This document shows positions 54,061 through 63,580 of a DNA stretch of 64,000 bases, one piece after another (the first letter of the stretch is position 1; every line of letters begins with the position of its first letter). The translations under genes were made by a program, and so were the position numbers. This stretch comes from Halopiger goleimassiliensis (GTDB lineage: Archaea; Halobacteriota; Halobacteria; Halobacteriales; Natrialbaceae), in assembly GCF_000455345.1 (NCBI RefSeq), contig NZ_HG315690.1:2640313-2704312 (forward strand). The letters are read 5' to 3'. The notes below the pieces were generated by a model that saw only the letters and a program-made list of their open reading frames with translations, searched no databases and was not told the origin of the DNA.

Positions 54061-55302
54061 ATGGAACTGGACAAACGGGACTTCCTGAAAGCGATGGGTG
54101 GAATCGCGGCGTTGACGACGGCCGGATCGGCCGCGGCTCGATCCGACACGCAGCCTGGCGGCGAGTTCGAACTCGAGGAGTTCGCGAGAGCGTATCTCGA
54201 GAACGACGACGTCCTCGATAATCGGGAACTCGAAACGCTCCTCTATCAGTTGGAGAGCGAACACCCGGAACTCGTCACGGTCGACCAGTTCGGACGATCG
54301 AACCAGGGCCGACCGCTGTACGCTGTACACGTCGGAAAAAAGAAGCAAAAGAACCCGGGTGTCATGGGTATCGCCCAACAGCACGGCGACGAGTACTTCA
54401 TGGCCGAGGGACTGCTCGCGGTCGCGCAGTTTCTCACCAGTGGTGATCCACGCGCCGAGCGCATCCTCGAGAACCGATCGGTCCACCTCGTGCCACGGGC
54501 GAATCCGGACGGTTTCGTCGTTCCACACCGGTACAACGTCGATCCGGAAGCACCCGAAGACGATCCGGAGAGCGGTATCTTCCAGGGCGGGTCGGGAATT
54601 TTCGCGGCCAGCGAGCCGGGTGTCGGCTGGGACGTCAACCGGTACAACCGACACGATTGGACCCAACACGAACTCTACCAGAACTTCCCCGACGAGTATC
54701 CCGAAAATCCGGTCCCCGAAGCCGTCGCCGTCCACGAGTTGATGGCCGACGTCGATCCGGAGTGGGTCATCGACTTCCACCGAATGGGGAGTTTCATGGT
54801 GGATTACGAGTCCGAGTGGCCGGGTCCCGAGTGGGCGCGCGACGATACAGACGACGATTCGGCGGACGAACCCGTCGGGTTCGTCCCGCCGGATCCGAAC
54901 GACCCCGGCGACGGCTTCATCGGAACCGGCGCGATGCTGTGGCCGCTCCACGAGGACGTCGATCCGGAGATTCGTGAACTCTCCAAGCAACTGGTGGTAA
55001 CGATGCGCGACGAACTGATCGACCTCGATACCGAGTTGCGACGCGTGGAATACGCGCGGTATCCCGGCGGTACCTACGGCGGGATCGCCAGGAACGGCCA
55101 CGCGTTAGCCGGCTACGGCAGCGTTCTCGTCGAAGTCGCGGGTGGAACGCTCGGCGATCGCATCTTCCGGGCGCGACAACCGTTCGACGCGATGTTGGCA
55201 GCGGCGGAAGCGAGCGCCGACGGATCGCTGTACACCGTCGATGCTGACCGCGTCGACGAACTTCCCGAAACGGGCAACAGCGTCGGGATAGAAGACGACT
55301 GA
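54061..55302 (+). CDS. exported M14-family zinc carboxypeptidase
   Basis: 413 residues. A short Tat-like N-terminus (DKRDFLKAMGGIAALTTAGSAAA, lysine-arginine in place of two arginines) suggests secretion. Zinc ligands H-G-D-E in 'GIAQQHGDEYFMAEGLL' and His in 'VIDFHRMG'; the catalytic Glu is probably in 'VLVEVAGGTL'. A Gly/Asp-rich segment (DDTDDDSADEP) forms an acidic loop. It would release C-terminal residues from peptides outside the cell. Confidence 0.85.
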   Translation: MELDKRDFLKAMGGIAALTTAGSAAARSDTQPGGEFELEEFARAYLENDDVLDNRELETLLYQLESEHPELVTVDQFGRSNQGRPLYAVHVGKKKQKNPGVMGIAQQHGDEYFMAEGLLAVAQFLTSGDPRAERILENRSVHLVPRANPDGFVVPHRYNVDPEAPEDDPESGIFQGGSGIFAASEPGVGWDVNRYNRHDWTQHELYQNFPDEYPENPVPEAVAVHELMADVDPEWVIDFHRMGSFMVDYESEWPGPEWARDDTDDDSADEPVGFVPPDPNDPGDGFIGTGAMLWPLHEDVDPEIRELSKQLVVTMRDELIDLDTELRRVEYARYPGGTYGGIARNGHALAGYGSVLVEVAGGTLGDRIFRARQPFDAMLAAAEASADGSLYTVDADRVDELPETGNSVGIEDD

Positions 55303-55387
55303 GCAGAGAGACGGGGGGCTCTCCTCGCGGACCGGGACGCAGCGCCGACTGCCCGGCCGAGAGAAAACCGACCGGGACCCAAAGGCA

Positions 55388-55396
55388 CATTTATCG
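55388..55396 (+). promoter_or_regulatory. TATA box for pan
   Basis: CATTTATCG ~27-35 bases before the ATG at 55423, the spacing expected for a leaderless haloarchaeal transcript. Confidence 0.5.
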
Positions 55397-55422
55397 TCGG
55401 GGACTTATCGGAGCACGTCAGG

Positions 55423-56655
55423 ATGTCTCGAAGCCCGTCTCTCCCCGACCGACCTCATCGCGATATCGATCCCGACCTGCCGGACGACGAACGGCTCGAG
55501 GCGCTACGTGACCACTTCGCGGACCTCGTCGACGTCAGCCAGCAGCTGGAAGAACAGCTCGAGGAGGCCGAAGACCGTCGCCAGCGTCTTCGAGAGCGAG
55601 TCGACAAAGTAGAACGCGAGAACGAGACGCTCAAGAGTTCGTCGCTGTACATCGCGACCGTCGAGGACGTGATGGACGACGGCGAAGTCGTCGTCAAACA
55701 GCACGGCAACAACCAGGAAGTACTCACGGAGGTCTCGCCACGGATCGCCGACCGCGTCGACCCCGGCGACCGGGTCGCGGTCAACGACTCCTTCGCGATC
55801 CAGCAGGTACTCGACACCGAGACCGACGCCCGGGCCCAGTCGATGGAGATCACCGAACGGCCCGAGGTGTCCTACGCGGACATCGGCGGCATCGACGACC
55901 AGGTCCGCGAGGTCCGCGAGGCCGTCGAGCAACCGCTGTCGGAACCGGAGGTGTTCGAGGAGGTCGGTATCGAACCCCCGAGCGGCGTCCTGCTGTACGG
56001 CCCACCCGGGACGGGCAAGACGATGCTCGCGAAGGCCGTCGCCAACGAGACCGACGCCACCTTCATCAAGATGGCCGGCTCCGAACTGGTTCGCAAGTTC
56101 ATCGGCGAAGGGTCCCGCCTCGTCCGGGACCTCTTCGAGATGGCCCGCGAGCGCGAACCCGCCATCATCTTCATCGACGAGATCGACGCCATCGCCACCA
56201 CTCGCACCGAGTCCAAGACCTCCGGCGACGCCGAGGTCCAGCGCACCATGATGCAGCTCCTGTCGGAGATGGACGGCTTCGAAGCCCGCGGCGAGATCCG
56301 CATCATCGCCGCGACCAACCGCTTCGACATGCTCGACCGCGCCATCCTCCGACCCGGTCGGTTCGACCGCCTCATCGAGGTGCCCGAACCCGACGAGGAA
56401 GGCCGCGAGCAGATCCTCGAGATCCACACCCGCGACATGAACGTCGCCGACGGCGTCGACTTCGCGGCGCTGGCCGCCGAGACCGAGGGCTACTCCGGGG
56501 CCGACATCGAGAGTCTCGCGACGGAGGCGGGCATGTACGCCATTCGCAACGACCGCGACGAGGTCCACCACGAGGACTTCGTCGACGCCTTCGAGAAGAT
56601 CGAAGCCGACGACTCGAGCGACGTCATCTCCTCGGCGGGCTACTTCTACCAGTAG
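55423..56655 (+). CDS. pan: proteasome-activating nucleotidase PAN
   Basis: 410 residues. N-terminal coiled coil (~30-65), OB domain (~75-135), AAA+ core with Walker A GPPGTGKT, Walker B IIFIDEIDAI and arginine fingers in 'RPGRFDRLIE'. The C-terminus YFYQ is the HbYX tail that opens the 20S gate. It unfolds substrates for the proteasome. Codon use and length are normal. Confidence 0.95.
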   Translation: MSRSPSLPDRPHRDIDPDLPDDERLEALRDHFADLVDVSQQLEEQLEEAEDRRQRLRERVDKVERENETLKSSSLYIATVEDVMDDGEVVVKQHGNNQEVLTEVSPRIADRVDPGDRVAVNDSFAIQQVLDTETDARAQSMEITERPEVSYADIGGIDDQVREVREAVEQPLSEPEVFEEVGIEPPSGVLLYGPPGTGKTMLAKAVANETDATFIKMAGSELVRKFIGEGSRLVRDLFEMAREREPAIIFIDEIDAIATTRTESKTSGDAEVQRTMMQLLSEMDGFEARGEIRIIAATNRFDMLDRAILRPGRFDRLIEVPEPDEEGREQILEIHTRDMNVADGVDFAALAAETEGYSGADIESLATEAGMYAIRNDRDEVHHEDFVDAFEKIEADDSSDVISSAGYFYQ

Positions 56656-57066
56656 TTAGCAATAGGACTTCGGTATTCGGATCGCTTCGTGAAGATCGCG
56701 TTCAGTAAAGGGTGTGTAGGTGTCGTTTCGTTCATTACCTCCCAGTCTGCGGTGGCGCGTGCTGTCGAGCGGCCGACCGAGAGGGAGGCCGCTCGATGAA
56801 ACCGCGCGAGGTCTTCGTGAGCAGAGCGAACGAAGGCTTGTCAGAGCTCGCTCTGACAGTGGATGAGCGACCAACGGGAGCGAATCGGTTGGGGAGGGAG
56901 TGGCAACTCCCCGTGTCCACGATAGCAGAGCACTCCGTTTCGCCAAAATCCGCTACGAACCCGCCGATCAATACGCACGTATACTGAACGAACTACCCGC
57001 TTCAGTGTCCAGTAATCCGCATCGATGGATCGCAACGCCTTACGCCGTCCGGGCCCGAGCGCGAGT
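56656..57066. other. intergenic region with clustered hairpins
   Basis: No protein gene that I can support between pan and the arginine decarboxylase gene. The centre (56765-56911) is a run of four hairpins, listed separately. Confidence 0.5.
56765..56911. repeat. four consecutive hairpins (repeat-like)
   Basis: A: TCGAGCGGCC / GGCCGCTCGA, 10-bp stem, loop 12 (56765-56796). B: TGTCAGAGC-TC-GCTCTGACA (56839-56858). C: CCAAC / GTTGG (56871-56892). D: GGGAGT-GGCA-ACTCCC (56896-56911). The spacers contain purine-rich GAGCGA words common in haloarchaeal intergenic repeats. A structured RNA is also possible. Confidence 0.5.
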
Positions 57067-57546
57067 ATGAGCACGATCCGAGTCGTCTGGGGGACCGCAT
57101 CGGCCCCCACGGCGATGGCCTCCTACGACGCCGCACTCGCCGAGGCCGGCGTCGAGAACTACAACCTCGTGACCGTCTCCTCGGTGATTCCCGAGGGCGT
57201 CCCCGTCGAACCCGTCGGCACCGCGCCCCACCTCGGTCCCGTCGGCGGGCGACTGACCGTCGTCGAAGGCCGGGCGACGACCGCCGACCCCGGCCGCGCG
57301 AGCGCCGCACTCGCCTGGGCTCGAGCGCCCGAAGAAGGACCGGGACTGTTCTACGAAGCTGCCGGCGAGATGGACTGCGAAGCCGCGGAGCGTCGCGTTC
57401 GCGAGGGACTGGCCGCGGGGCAGGACCTCCGGGACTGGGAGTTCGGCGACGATCACACCGTGGTCGAGAGCAGCCGGGCAGAGTCGGGATCGTACACGAC
57501 GGCGCTCGTCCTCGCCGTCTACGGGGACAGTGAACCGATCGTTTGA
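57067..57546 (+). CDS. pdaD: pyruvoyl-dependent arginine decarboxylase
   Basis: 159 residues. Self-cleavage site 'LVTVSS-VIPEGV' (Ser-Ser) matches PvlArgDC, where the second Ser becomes the pyruvoyl group. 'GLFYEAAGEMDCEAAERRV' carries the conserved Glu of the active site. It makes agmatine, which archaea use for polyamines and for agmatidine in tRNA-Ile. ATG at 57067 fits the family. Confidence 0.9.
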   Translation: MSTIRVVWGTASAPTAMASYDAALAEAGVENYNLVTVSSVIPEGVPVEPVGTAPHLGPVGGRLTVVEGRATTADPGRASAALAWARAPEEGPGLFYEAAGEMDCEAAERRVREGLAAGQDLRDWEFGDDHTVVESSRAESGSYTTALVLAVYGDSEPIV

Positions 57547-57700
57547 TACGGCCTGTTGTACGTCAGTTCCGGTGCAACCGCCGTCCGGGTCGCAGTTGCG
57601 TCGGGAATCGTTATTCCGTATGACCCGTCCCTGTGAGAGAGTTGCACGGAAAGCGAACCCTTTTGACTCGCCGGCCCGTGCTATCCAGTACACACTTCTC

Positions 57701-58093
57701 ATGAACGGAAATACGCCGTACGCAGGACTCCCCGGAGAGACGACGGCCGGTCAGCGAGCCGCGGCGGACGTTCCGACCCTCTCGAGTTCCCAGAAACGGC
57801 TGCTCAACCGCGACGTCTCCCGACTCGCCGCCCGTACCCGCGAGTTCCTCCCCGACGAGTACGTCGTCGACGCCGACGTCACGACCGGCATCTCCGGCCC
57901 GCAGGTTCGCGTCGCCGTGCGCCCGCCGGTCGGACACGCCGTTAGCGCCGGCTTCTCACCCGACGTGGACGCCGCCGACGACGAGGTCATCAGCGACGAC
58001 GAACGCTCCGAAGTCGCCCGGGGTCTGGCCGCCAGCGCCGCCCTGCAGGTGAAACAGGCCGTCGGCGACGACGTAACGCCCACCGCGAAGTAA
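57701..58093 (+). CDS. conserved haloarchaeal protein (DUF5811-like)
   Basis: 130 residues, MNGNTPYAGLPGETTAGQRA at the start, a helix-rich middle and 'VDADVTTGISGPQVRVAVRP'. I believe it belongs to the haloarchaeal DUF5811 group but this is from memory. No motif suggests a function. An ATG 45 bases after the upstream stop-containing stretch is the obvious start. Confidence 0.75.
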   Translation: MNGNTPYAGLPGETTAGQRAAADVPTLSSSQKRLLNRDVSRLAARTREFLPDEYVVDADVTTGISGPQVRVAVRPPVGHAVSAGFSPDVDAADDEVISDDERSEVARGLAASAALQVKQAVGDDVTPTAK

Positions 58094-58231
58094 CGGCCGG
58101 CTCGCGTTTTCACGCCGCCTCGACTGCGTGCAGCGCACCCGACTAGCCCGGCGTACGGATTCGGTCTCGGGCACGTTTCACGGACGTCGGTAGAGCACAA
58201 AACTCATGAGATTACCTCCGAACTCCGAACT

Positions 58232-58951
58232 ATGTCCCTCCACCGCCCCCGGCTGGCGTGTTGGTTGCTCGTCGTCCTGGGCGTCGTCGGGCTGTGGGCA
58301 GCGGCCGGCGTCGCCGGCTCCGAGACGACCGCCCTGTACCAGTACACGGCATACGAGGTGAGCCACGACGGCGACGAACTCGTGCTGACCGACGACGGCG
58401 AGCGGCGACGCCACGTCACCGTCGACGTCGACGAGAACGTCGTCTGCCTGCCGTCAACGACCCGTGACTGCAATCTCACTCGACAGGAGTTCGACGGCGA
58501 GATTACTTCCACCGGCGTCGGCTCCACGTTCAGCCACGCGTACCTCGACGGCGAGTTCTACCGCCTCGAGGCCAACATGAGCGACGACCTCGAGTTCTGG
58601 TACGCCCACACGGAGCCCGAGACGGCGTTCGACCAGCTCGCGATAGCGGACGACCGGCTCGTCGACGCGGAACGGAAAATCCTCGCGGAGGGCGACGCGA
58701 TCACCAGGGACCCGATCCCCCACGCGAACCGACTCCTCGAGTCCGACGGTGACTACTACACGATTCAGCGGAGCGGATTCAAGGAGTTCCACGACGGCGG
58801 CTCGTTCTGTAGCTCGAGCGCCGACGGCTTCTGTGCAGCGGCCGATACCGTCCGACGAATCGACCGGCTCACCCGATACGGCCTCGGCGGGCTCGGCCTC
58901 CTCGGCATCGGCGTCGGAGGGGTCGGTCTGGTCCGATCGTTTAGATCGTAG
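58232..58951 (+). CDS. hypothetical membrane-anchored extracellular protein
   Basis: 239 residues. Hydrophobic segments at ~9-28 and ~215-235 flank a soluble middle with several cysteines (CLPSTTRDCN; GSFCSSSADGFC). This fits an outward-facing domain tethered at both ends. Family and function not recognised. Confidence 0.7.
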   Translation: MSLHRPRLACWLLVVLGVVGLWAAAGVAGSETTALYQYTAYEVSHDGDELVLTDDGERRRHVTVDVDENVVCLPSTTRDCNLTRQEFDGEITSTGVGSTFSHAYLDGEFYRLEANMSDDLEFWYAHTEPETAFDQLAIADDRLVDAERKILAEGDAITRDPIPHANRLLESDGDYYTIQRSGFKEFHDGGSFCSSSADGFCAAADTVRRIDRLTRYGLGGLGLLGIGVGGVGLVRSFRS

Positions 58952-58993
58952 CGAGCCGACGATGGGGGCGCGGTCTCGAGCCCGTAGTCGCCC

Positions 58994-59392
58994 CTAGTAC
59001 AGCAGTTGCTCGAGTTGATGCGCCCGCCGCTCGAGGTCGATCGCCGGCTCGACGGTCGGATCGGCGACCAGCCGGTCGATCACGAGCAACGGATCTGCCC
59101 CCGCGCGTTCGGTCGCCCGGAGTAACGACTCGATCGCCTCGCGATTGGTCGCCAGCGAAGACGCCAACCCGAGCGCCAGCGCGAGCGGGATCGCCCGGTC
59201 GGGCTTGGTGGGAAAGGCGTCGCTGACGCGCGAGAAGTCGGGAGCTGCGCTCCCCCCGGCGTCGTCGACCGCCTCGAGCGCGAGACAGTCGGGACAGAAC
59301 GCGACGACGGCAGCCTCTCCGGGTGCGTACTCGCGATAGCTCTCGGGAACCGAAAGCAGAAGGGGATCGGAACCACACTCGGGACAGGCCAT
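58994..59392 (-). CDS. small zinc-ribbon protein (DUF6276-like)
   Basis: 132 residues. N-terminal CPEC and a later CPDC define a C4 zinc ribbon, followed by a helical C-terminus. I connect it to DUF6276 from memory only. It lies 22 bp after the ATP synthase subunit D stop on the same strand and is probably co-transcribed. Function unknown. Confidence 0.7.
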   Translation of the reverse strand: MACPECGSDPLLLSVPESYREYAPGEAAVVAFCPDCLALEAVDDAGGSAAPDFSRVSDAFPTKPDRAIPLALALGLASSLATNREAIESLLRATERAGADPLLVIDRLVADPTVEPAIDLERRAHQLEQLLY

Positions 59393-59414
59393 CGGCGAGA
59401 CCGACGCGGGAGCG

Positions 59415-60164
59415 TTACTGGTTCGCGGCCGGGGACTGTGCGGCGGTATCCGGCTGGACGTCCTCGAGGTCGTCCTGTGCGGCCTCCGCCTCGGCGATTT
59501 CGGCTTCCTCCTCCGCCTTGCGCCGTTCTTCTTTCTCTTCTGCTTCCTTCTTCTCCTTGATCTTCTTCAGACGGAACGTCTCCTCGCGTTCCTGCTCCTC
59601 GAGTTTCTGCTCGATGTACTCCTGGCTCTCGTAGAGTTCCGGCAGGAGCTTGAACTCCAGGGCGTTGACGCGGCGTTTGGTGGTCTCGATCTCGCGGAGC
59701 ATCTTCTTCATCGCCGTCTCGACCTCGGCGGCGAGGATGATGCTCTCGAGGAGGTCCTCGTAGGCCTCGGCGGCCTCGTCGATGCGGGCGGAAGTGCCCA
59801 TGATCCCGTAGCCGCGCTCGTCTAAGCTCTTGGAGACCCGCGAGGACTCGATCTGCGGGACGACGACGCCCATGATGTTCTTGGACTCGGTCGTGATCTC
59901 GGGGTGTTCCTGCAAGGCGGCCGCGGCCCCGCGGACCGCGACGTCGCCCTCCATGGCGCGGGCCATGTTGATCTTCTTCTGGGCCTGTTCGTAGTCGTCG
60001 GCCAGATCACCGCGGACGTCCTGGGCCTTGTCCAGGATGTCCATGAACTCCATGATCAGCCCGTCCCGTTTCTTCTCGAGCGTGCCGTGCCCCCGCTCGG
60101 AGAGTTCGATCCGGTCCTCGATCTCCATTAGGTTCTTGCGGGTGGGCTTGACGTCCTTGGCCAT
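59415..60164 (-). CDS. atpD: A/V-type ATP synthase subunit D
   Basis: 249 residues, predominantly coiled coil. N-terminus '[20 protein letters not shown]', then '[13 protein letters not shown]'-type motif ([17 protein letters not shown]), both diagnostic of the central-stalk subunit D. The last ~40 residues form an acidic Glu/Ala/Gln tail ([20 protein letters not shown]), longer than in non-halophiles. No other ATP synthase genes lie in the window. Confidence 0.93.
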   Translation of the reverse strand: MAKDVKPTRKNLMEIEDRIELSERGHGTLEKKRDGLIMEFMDILDKAQDVRGDLADDYEQAQKKINMARAMEGDVAVRGAAAALQEHPEITTESKNIMGVVVPQIESSRVSKSLDERGYGIMGTSARIDEAAEAYEDLLESIILAAEVETAMKKMLREIETTKRRVNALEFKLLPELYESQEYIEQKLEEQEREETFRLKKIKEKKEAEEKEERRKAEEEAEIAEAEAAQDDLEDVQPDTAAQSPAANQ

Positions 60165-60307
60165 CTTGGCCGGGTGTAACGCCCCCAGTCGGATAACTGT
60201 TTACAGTTTCTGTAGCGTCCCGGGGCGACCGGCCGCCAGTTCGTCGCTGGTCGATACTAGAGTCCCTATCGGAAAAAGCTATGAGCGTGACATGTGAATA
60301 GAGAGGT

Positions 60308-60523
60308 ATGAACCGAGAGGACTACTTCGTCTTCGCCGTGCTCGCCGCGACGCTTTTGCTGTCAGCGATCGGGGTCGTAACGCTGTATCCCGTGACCAGT
60401 GTCGCCGACGCGGCGTTCGTCGTCGCGGTGTTCGGATTCTCCGGCCTGGCCGTCGGTCTGCTGTTCGTCAGCGCGGTCTGGCCCGAGCGGTTCTACCGCC
60501 TGCGGCGGGTCTTCGGGGGGTGA
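60308..60523 (+). CDS. small two-helix membrane protein
   Basis: 71 residues with hydrophobic segments at ~7-25 and ~35-58, ending in a basic tail (ERFYRLRRVFGG). GAGAGG just before the ATG serves as a ribosome site. Family not recognised; the start and composition support a real gene. Confidence 0.7.
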   Translation: MNREDYFVFAVLAATLLLSAIGVVTLYPVTSVADAAFVVAVFGFSGLAVGLLFVSAVWPERFYRLRRVFGG

Positions 60524-60560
60524 AGACGCCCCGACGGATCTCCTCGCGACAGTCGGGCGA

Positions 60561-61574
60561 TCACTCGAGGACGTGAATCCGCTCTGCATCGATCGACAGC
60601 GACAGCCGCTCGCCCGTTCTGTAGTCGTCGATCCCGTCCACGCGCAGGGTGACCTCCGTCCCGCCGGCCAGCGCCGCGGTGAGCTGGGTTCGATCCCCGA
60701 GGTAGGTGACGCCGGTCACCTCGGCGTCGATCGGTCCCTCGCCGACGGTAAACGCCTCGGGGCGGGCCGCGACCGTCACGTCGCCCGACGCCGACGCGTC
60801 GAGGTCCAGTTCCGCGAAGCCGAGGTCGACCCGGCCGTTCGCGGCCGTCCCCTCGAGCAGCGTGGAACTGCCGACGAAGTTGGCGACGAACTCGTTTTTC
60901 GGCCGGCGGTAGATCTCCGCGGGCGTCCCGACCTGCTCGACGCGGCCGTCCGCGAGGACGGCGATCCGGTCACACATCGCCATCGCCTCCGCCTGGTCGT
61001 GGGTGACGTACAGCGTCGTCACCTCGAGGTCGGCCAGCAAGTCCCCGACCTCCTCGCGCAGGCGGGTCTTCAGCTTCGCGTCCAGGCCCGTCATCGGCTC
61101 GTCCAGCAGGAGGACGTTCGGCTCGATCGCCAGCGCCCGCGCCAGGCCGACGCGTTGTTGCTGGCCGCCCGAGAGCGTCGTCGGCCGGCGGTCGGCCAAC
61201 TCCCCGATGTCGAGCAACTCGAGCAGTTCGTCGGCGCGTGCGTGGCGCTCTGCCTCGGGTACGTCGCGCATCTTCAGCCCGAAGGCGACGTTCTCGCGGA
61301 CGCTCATCGTGTCGAAGAGGGCGTAGGACTGGAAGACCAGGCCGACGTTGCGCTCCTCGGGCGGGACGTGGGTGACGTCGGTCCCGTCGAACGTGACGCG
61401 ACCGTCCGTCGGCGTCTCGAAACCCGCGATCGTTCGGAGGGTCGTCGTCTTTCCGCACCCGGAGGGACCGACGACGCCCAGTATCTCGCCGTCGCGGATC
61501 GTCAGGTCGACGCCGTCGACGGCGAGTTCGTCGCCGTAGCGTTTCGTGATCGACTCGAGGGCGACGTCGCTCAC
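60561..61574 (-). CDS. ABC transporter ATPase, iron/polyamine/2-AEP type
   Basis: 337 residues. ABC domain with Walker A GPSGCGKT, signature LSGGQQQR, Walker B LLLDEPMTGLD and H-loop VTHDQAEA, then a TOBE-type domain (~240-337). This is the CUT1/MOI class that imports iron(III), thiamine, polyamines or aminophosphonate. GTG start overlaps the 42-codon gene upstream by four bases. Confidence 0.92.
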   Translation of the reverse strand: MSDVALESITKRYGDELAVDGVDLTIRDGEILGVVGPSGCGKTTTLRTIAGFETPTDGRVTFDGTDVTHVPPEERNVGLVFQSYALFDTMSVRENVAFGLKMRDVPEAERHARADELLELLDIGELADRRPTTLSGGQQQRVGLARALAIEPNVLLLDEPMTGLDAKLKTRLREEVGDLLADLEVTTLYVTHDQAEAMAMCDRIAVLADGRVEQVGTPAEIYRRPKNEFVANFVGSSTLLEGTAANGRVDLGFAELDLDASASGDVTVAARPEAFTVGEGPIDAEVTGVTYLGDRTQLTAALAGGTEVTLRVDGIDDYRTGERLSLSIDAERIHVLE

Positions 61575-61699
61575 GGGCGATCACCCCGGGTCGACGGCCC
61601 GACGGGACGGGCCGGTGGATAGACGGTCTGCGTGCGGTACGCCTCGAGCGTCGTGGTTCGAGCGTCTCGGAACGAGCGCGTGTCGTGGTTCATCGTCAT
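61571..61699 (-). CDS. 42-residue protein between permease and ATPase genes
   Basis: A short gene whose ATG overlaps the permease stop (ATGA) and whose TGA overlaps the ATPase start (GTGA). These coupled overlaps are typical of real operon genes. The product is basic (about six Arg) and Thr-rich, MTMNHDTRSFRDARTTTLEA then YRTQTVYPPARPVGPSTRGD, unlike acidic neighbours. No family recognised; it could also act only as a translational bridge. Confidence 0.5.
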   Translation of the reverse strand: MTMNHDTRSFRDARTTTLEAYRTQTVYPPARPVGPSTRGDRP

Positions 61700-62649
61700 C
61701 GTCGTGCGGTGGTGAATCCCCTGTTGCCGATCAGTTGCAGCGCGACGATCGCAGCGACGACGATCAGGAAGTAGACCGAGACCGCCGCCGCCGACTGGAG
61801 GTAGGTCGCGTTCGAGATGTTCCGGTAGAGGAAGATCGCGAACGGGTCGGGGTTGCCGCTGGCGACCAGGTAGGTGAAGTTGAACTCCGCGGCCGCGAGC
61901 GTCCAGGTGATGATACAGCCGGCCATGATCCCCCGTTTCGCGTGGGGAAGAACGACCGTCAGTACGGCCCGCGGCCAAGAGGCCCCGAGCGACCGGGCGC
62001 TCTCCTCGAGGCGGACGAGATCCATCGACTGGAACGAACTCTGGACCGTCAACACCATGTACGGCGACTTCAGCAGGCAGTAGCCCGCGATCAGCCCGAG
62101 CGCGGAGCGGCCGTACTCGGGGTAGGTCTGGACGAACGCGATCGCGAGGATCAGTCCCGGCACGAGCGGCAGGATTGCGATCGTGTTGAGCCACTCCTTG
62201 GCGTAGAAGTCGTATCGCGCGAGCGCGTACGCGACGGGGACGCCGACGATCACGTTCAGGACCATGCCAGCCGTTGCGACGGCGATGCTGAACGTCAGCC
62301 CGGGAATCGCGTTGGCCTGGACGCCGTAGTCGCCGAAGCCGAGCACCCGCTGCCAGTGCTCGAGCGTGACGAACCCCCGCGGGAGGACCCCGGTCGCCGA
62401 CTCGGCGAACGAGGAGACGAAGGTGACGACCACGGGGACGGTCAGGAACGCGACCACGAGCGCGACGACGGCGACGACGACGGGGCGACCGACGAGCGTC
62501 GAGAGCGCAGCCCCGGGGCGGGTCCACGCCCCTCGAGTGTGCTCCCGCGTCGGCGTCGCGGTGGTCGTCGAACCGCCGTCCGGTCGTGGCGCAGCCGACT
62601 GGTCGGCCGTCCGCTCCTGCGGGTCGCTGGGTGGGGTGTCGTCGCTCAT
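61696..62649 (-). CDS. ABC transporter permease, second subunit
   Basis: 317 residues. The first ~45 are a polar leader rich in Thr/Pro/Asp, then six helices. The binding-protein-dependent transport motif appears as 'LEESARSLGASWPRAVLTVVLPHAKRGI' (E-A-A-x-x-L-G-A). It pairs with the permease directly upstream. The ATG lies one base after that gene's stop. Confidence 0.9.
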   Translation of the reverse strand: MSDDTPPSDPQERTADQSAAPRPDGGSTTTATPTREHTRGAWTRPGAALSTLVGRPVVVAVVALVVAFLTVPVVVTFVSSFAESATGVLPRGFVTLEHWQRVLGFGDYGVQANAIPGLTFSIAVATAGMVLNVIVGVPVAYALARYDFYAKEWLNTIAILPLVPGLILAIAFVQTYPEYGRSALGLIAGYCLLKSPYMVLTVQSSFQSMDLVRLEESARSLGASWPRAVLTVVLPHAKRGIMAGCIITWTLAAAEFNFTYLVASGNPDPFAIFLYRNISNATYLQSAAAVSVYFLIVVAAIVALQLIGNRGFTTARR

Positions 62650-62650
62650 C

Positions 62651-63574
62651 TCAGATCTCCACCGCGTCCGAATCGACGAAGCGCAGTCCGACGAACGTGA
62701 ACGCCACGATGAACGCCACGTAGACGATGCCGATCGCCGCCGCAACGTCGGGCCGGTGGGAGCCGACGCTGATCTCCTGGTGGATCTGCAGCGTGACGAC
62801 CCGGTGACTCTGGAGGATCAGTACCGTGCCGAAGATCGCCAGACCCGAGCGGAAGGTGAGGATCACCGCCGCGACGATTCCGGGTCTGATCTCCGGCAGC
62901 GTCACGTGGTAGAAGGTCTCCCAGCGGCTCGCCCCGAGCGCGCGGGCGGCCTCTTCGGCCCGTTCGTTGACCTCGGCGTAGGTCCCCCGGAGCACCATCG
63001 TCGCGCGCGGGACCAGCGAGTAGACGTAGCCGAGAAAGAGGCCGGTGATCGCCGTCGCGCTCGCCAGATCGATCGCGCTCTCCCCGGTCGCGACCGCGAC
63101 GACGTTCGTCACCAAGCCCTGTCGACCCAGCAGGACGATCATCAGCGAGGCGACGACGATCCCCGGGAGCGCGATGGGGAAGGAGACGGCCGCGACGATC
63201 AGTCGCTGGAACGGCAGGTCGTACTTCTCGAGCGCGTGTGCGACGGCGACGGCGAGCGCGACGCTGACGAGCGTCGCCAGGCCGACGAACCACAGCGTGT
63301 TCCAGGCGACCCACAGGTAGGTCGAGTCCGCGACGAGCGTCCGCCAGGCGTCGAGCGACCATCCCTCCATCCAGACCGTATCCTCGGCGACGCTGATCCG
63401 GACCAGCGTCGACAGCGGGACGAACCCCGCGACGGTCGCCAGCACGAAGAAGGGGAGACAGGCGATGGCGATGCGGCGTCGTTCGCGTTCGCGTTCGGTC
63501 GTCGGCCGGACGGTCGTCGCCACCAGCGAGACCAGTCGTCTGACCGACCCACCGGTCGATTCGGGCGCGCCCAT
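62651..63574 (-). CDS. ABC transporter permease, first subunit
   Basis: 307 residues with six helices. Coupling motif 'AEEAARALGASRWETFYHVTLPEIRPGI' is canonical. It follows the binding-protein gene by six bases and precedes the second permease, forming a binding protein-permease-permease-ATPase operon. Confidence 0.9.
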   Translation of the reverse strand: MGAPESTGGSVRRLVSLVATTVRPTTERERERRRIAIACLPFFVLATVAGFVPLSTLVRISVAEDTVWMEGWSLDAWRTLVADSTYLWVAWNTLWFVGLATLVSVALAVAVAHALEKYDLPFQRLIVAAVSFPIALPGIVVASLMIVLLGRQGLVTNVVAVATGESAIDLASATAITGLFLGYVYSLVPRATMVLRGTYAEVNERAEEAARALGASRWETFYHVTLPEIRPGIVAAVILTFRSGLAIFGTVLILQSHRVVTLQIHQEISVGSHRPDVAAAIGIVYVAFIVAFTFVGLRFVDSDAVEI

Positions 63575-63580
63575 GCGTGG

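Noticed and set aside
59240..59254. Hairpin GGGAGC-TGC-GCTCCC in the zinc-ribbon gene as a fifth palindromic insert
   Set aside because: Stem is short, there is no second hairpin and its codon phase does not match the other four copies.
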